DNA of 64,000 bases from an uncultured Croceitalea sp. (lineage in GTDB: Bacteria > Bacteroidota > Bacteroidia > Flavobacteriales > Flavobacteriaceae), in the NCBI GenBank assembly GCA_947494805.1, contig CANLWK010000002.1, positions 496,001 through 560,000 on the forward strand, in the 5' to 3' direction. This document shows, in pieces, positions 62,995 to 64,000 of this stretch. Made by a program: the position numbers and the translations under genes. How positions within the stretch are numbered: the first letter of the stretch is position 1; every line of letters begins with the position of its first letter. The notes beneath the pieces are model-generated. The model was not told where the DNA came from. It did no database searches and saw nothing but the letters and a program-made list of their open reading frames with translations.

Positions 62995-63876
62995 TTATTT
63001 TGGCTCCTTGCCACGGTGCTTCCAACGTTTGTGCGTCCAAAAGTAATATTCAGGTGCCTCGCGAATGGAATCTTCAAGGGCCGCCATGAATTTTTCAGAT
63101 ATTTCGTAATCGCGAACTTCTTTAGGATGCTCTGTAATCACCTTAAAATTTGCAGCATAATATCCGCGTTTCAGTTTTTTGACCTGTAAGAATATGGGTA
63201 TGATATCATGTTTTTTACAAAGTTCTTCTCCACCTATATGAATAGGTACATTGATGCCCATAAACTTTGCCCAATGTCTGGCACGATTCAACATGGGCGA
63301 TTGGTCACTGGCAATACCCAAAACGAAAGGTTCTTGCTGATTTACCATATCAGCAATCAATTGTCTTGATTCGTTGGTTCTGACCAGCGTAGTGCCAAAT
63401 CGGCCTCTTATGCGCTTTATCAAACGTTCAAAGTATTGGTTTTGTATTTTTTGATAAATACCGAAAGCTTTAGGTTTTAAACGTGGATTTAGGCCAAGGA
63501 GCCACTCCCAGCTTGCATAATGTCCGGCCAAAAGAATTGTGCTACGTCCTTTCTCGGCATACTCATTAATGATGTGCTCGTTGGACAGTTGAAACCGTTC
63601 GTTCATTTGTTCAATGCTCATGCCCATGGTCTTGATGATCTCTAGAAAGATATCGCACATATGGCGATAAAACTTTTTTTGAATCTTTTGGATGTCGTCA
63701 TCGGACTTTTCAGGAAAGACCAAATGTAAATTTTCATTGACCACTTTTTTACGATAACCAATGATGTAATACATCAAATAAAAGACCAGGTCAGAGACAA
63801 AATACAAAACCTTAAACGGAAGGCGGGAGATAATCCATAAAATCGGATATACCAACAGATATACGAGTAGCTGCAT
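62995..63876 (-). CDS. lysophospholipid/lipid A acyltransferase (LpxL/HtrB family)
   Basis: 293 residues. N-terminal membrane helix (about 3-24), then the acyltransferase motif 'LAGHYASWEWLLG' (H(X4)E catalytic pair, about 116-121), 'GIYQKIQNQYFERLIKRIRGRFG' and 'GIASDQSPMLNRARHW' as in LpxL/LpxM lauroyl/myristoyl transferases. Acts at the inner face of the cytoplasmic membrane on lipid A or ornithine-type lipids; acceptor unknown. Shares a palindromic promoter region with the rhomboid gene. Confidence 0.9.
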   Translation of the reverse strand: MQLLVYLLVYPILWIISRLPFKVLYFVSDLVFYLMYYIIGYRKKVVNENLHLVFPEKSDDDIQKIQKKFYRHMCDIFLEIIKTMGMSIEQMNERFQLSNEHIINEYAEKGRSTILLAGHYASWEWLLGLNPRLKPKAFGIYQKIQNQYFERLIKRIRGRFGTTLVRTNESRQLIADMVNQQEPFVLGIASDQSPMLNRARHWAKFMGINVPIHIGGEELCKKHDIIPIFLQVKKLKRGYYAANFKVITEHPKEVRDYEISEKFMAALEDSIREAPEYYFWTHKRWKHRGKEPK

Positions 63877-63892
63877 GTGAAAAACGTGTGCA

Positions 63893-63910
63893 CAAATATA
63901 GCTATATTTG
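63893..63910. promoter_or_regulatory. palindromic divergent promoter (back-to-back -7 boxes)
   Basis: CAAATATA-GC-TATATTTG is an 18-bp perfect palindrome; each arm is an exact TAnnTTTG -7 box, one for the acyltransferase (minus, ATG 63876) and one for the rhomboid gene (plus, ATG 63930), with only 2 bp between. No clear -33 TTG at normal spacing is seen on either side. Confidence 0.6.
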
Positions 63911-63929
63911 ACACCAAAGCCATTCTTAC

Positions 63930-64000
63930 ATGTACAATTTGCACGCGGCCACTATTGCGATTATTGCAGCAAACGTTTTAGTTTCAATTAAAGGATTCAA
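63930..64000 (+). CDS. rhomboid family intramembrane protease (partial, 5' end only)
   Basis: Only 23 codons before the window edge: 'MYNLHAATIAIIAANVLVSI' then 'KGF'. This matches the first membrane helix of flavobacterial rhomboid proteases, which start similarly and continue into the catalytic core. The serine and histidine lie beyond the window, so the assignment is by the N-terminal pattern only. Confidence 0.5.
   Translation, partial: MYNLHAATIAIIAANVLVSIKGF

Overview
The window is AT-rich chromosomal DNA from a member of the Bacteroidota, almost certainly a marine-type Flavobacteriaceae (Maribacter/Zobellia/Muricauda-like). This rests on protein style (fused E1 alpha/beta ketoacid dehydrogenase, class II IlvC, YciO-type threonylcarbamoyl-AMP synthase, OmpA lipoproteins with coiled coils), on several promoters with the Bacteroidota -7 box TAnnTTTG, and on the lack of clear Shine-Dalgarno sequences. 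Genes are dense and intact. I see no rRNA, tRNA, insertion sequence, prophage or CRISPR array.

Layout. 1-700: 5' part of a nitroreductase gene running off the left edge. 1001-7081: the ilvD-ilvB-(methyltransferase)-ilvN-ilvC operon, closed by a strong terminator, then an NADP-dependent glyceraldehyde-3-phosphate dehydrogenase gene. 8815-13522 (minus): leuC-leuD-synthase-leuB; the synthase resembles Leptospira citramalate synthase more than classical LeuA. 13556-13673 holds a possible leader-peptide attenuator. 13926-21461: a TPR hybrid histidine kinase, recG, an active M1 peptidase and a patatin. 21629-26485 (minus): a heptamer tandem repeat, a membrane-anchored GltB-like flavoprotein operon with a degenerate OmpA paralogue, and an M20 hydrolase with a DsrE protein. 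26613-34077: uvrD, a zinc-ribbon membrane protein, a threonylcarbamoyl-AMP synthase, OmpA, a glycosyltransferase, a stand-alone PD-(D/E)XK protein and holA. 34078-45422 (mostly minus): two DoxX proteins with an AraC regulator, the fused branched-chain E1, a zinc-site-less M1-like protein with a beta-barrel tail, a LOG-family protein and uvrA.

45530-48422: nucleoside salvage (exported nucleoside hydrolase, deoC, deoD). 48447-51656: a DNA-repair-like radical SAM protein, its usual partner and a small ORF between them, transcribed away from a self-cleaving LexA-type repressor. Four copies of an 11-bp GGAAAT-N3-CC element lie in the shared promoter, so this looks like a self-contained SOS-like damage-response unit. 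51653-54663: a DUF1338 enzyme divergent from a LysR regulator, followed by a GluR0-like ligand-gated potassium channel with both amino-acid-binding residues and a TVGYGD filter. 54658-64000: an acetyltransferase, an ATP-grasp ligase with a small membrane protein, ggt, an AcpH-like protein, an NTF2-like protein, glmM, fhs, an acyltransferase, and the start of a rhomboid protease that shares a palindromic divergent promoter with the acyltransferase.

The most noteworthy items are the LexA/radical-SAM unit with its operators, the GluR0-like channel, the citramalate-type synthase in the leu operon with its possible attenuator, the methyltransferase inside the ilv operon, and the two domain-degenerate envelope proteins. 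Motifs and coordinates were read directly. Family assignments come from recall of known families. No database search was run.
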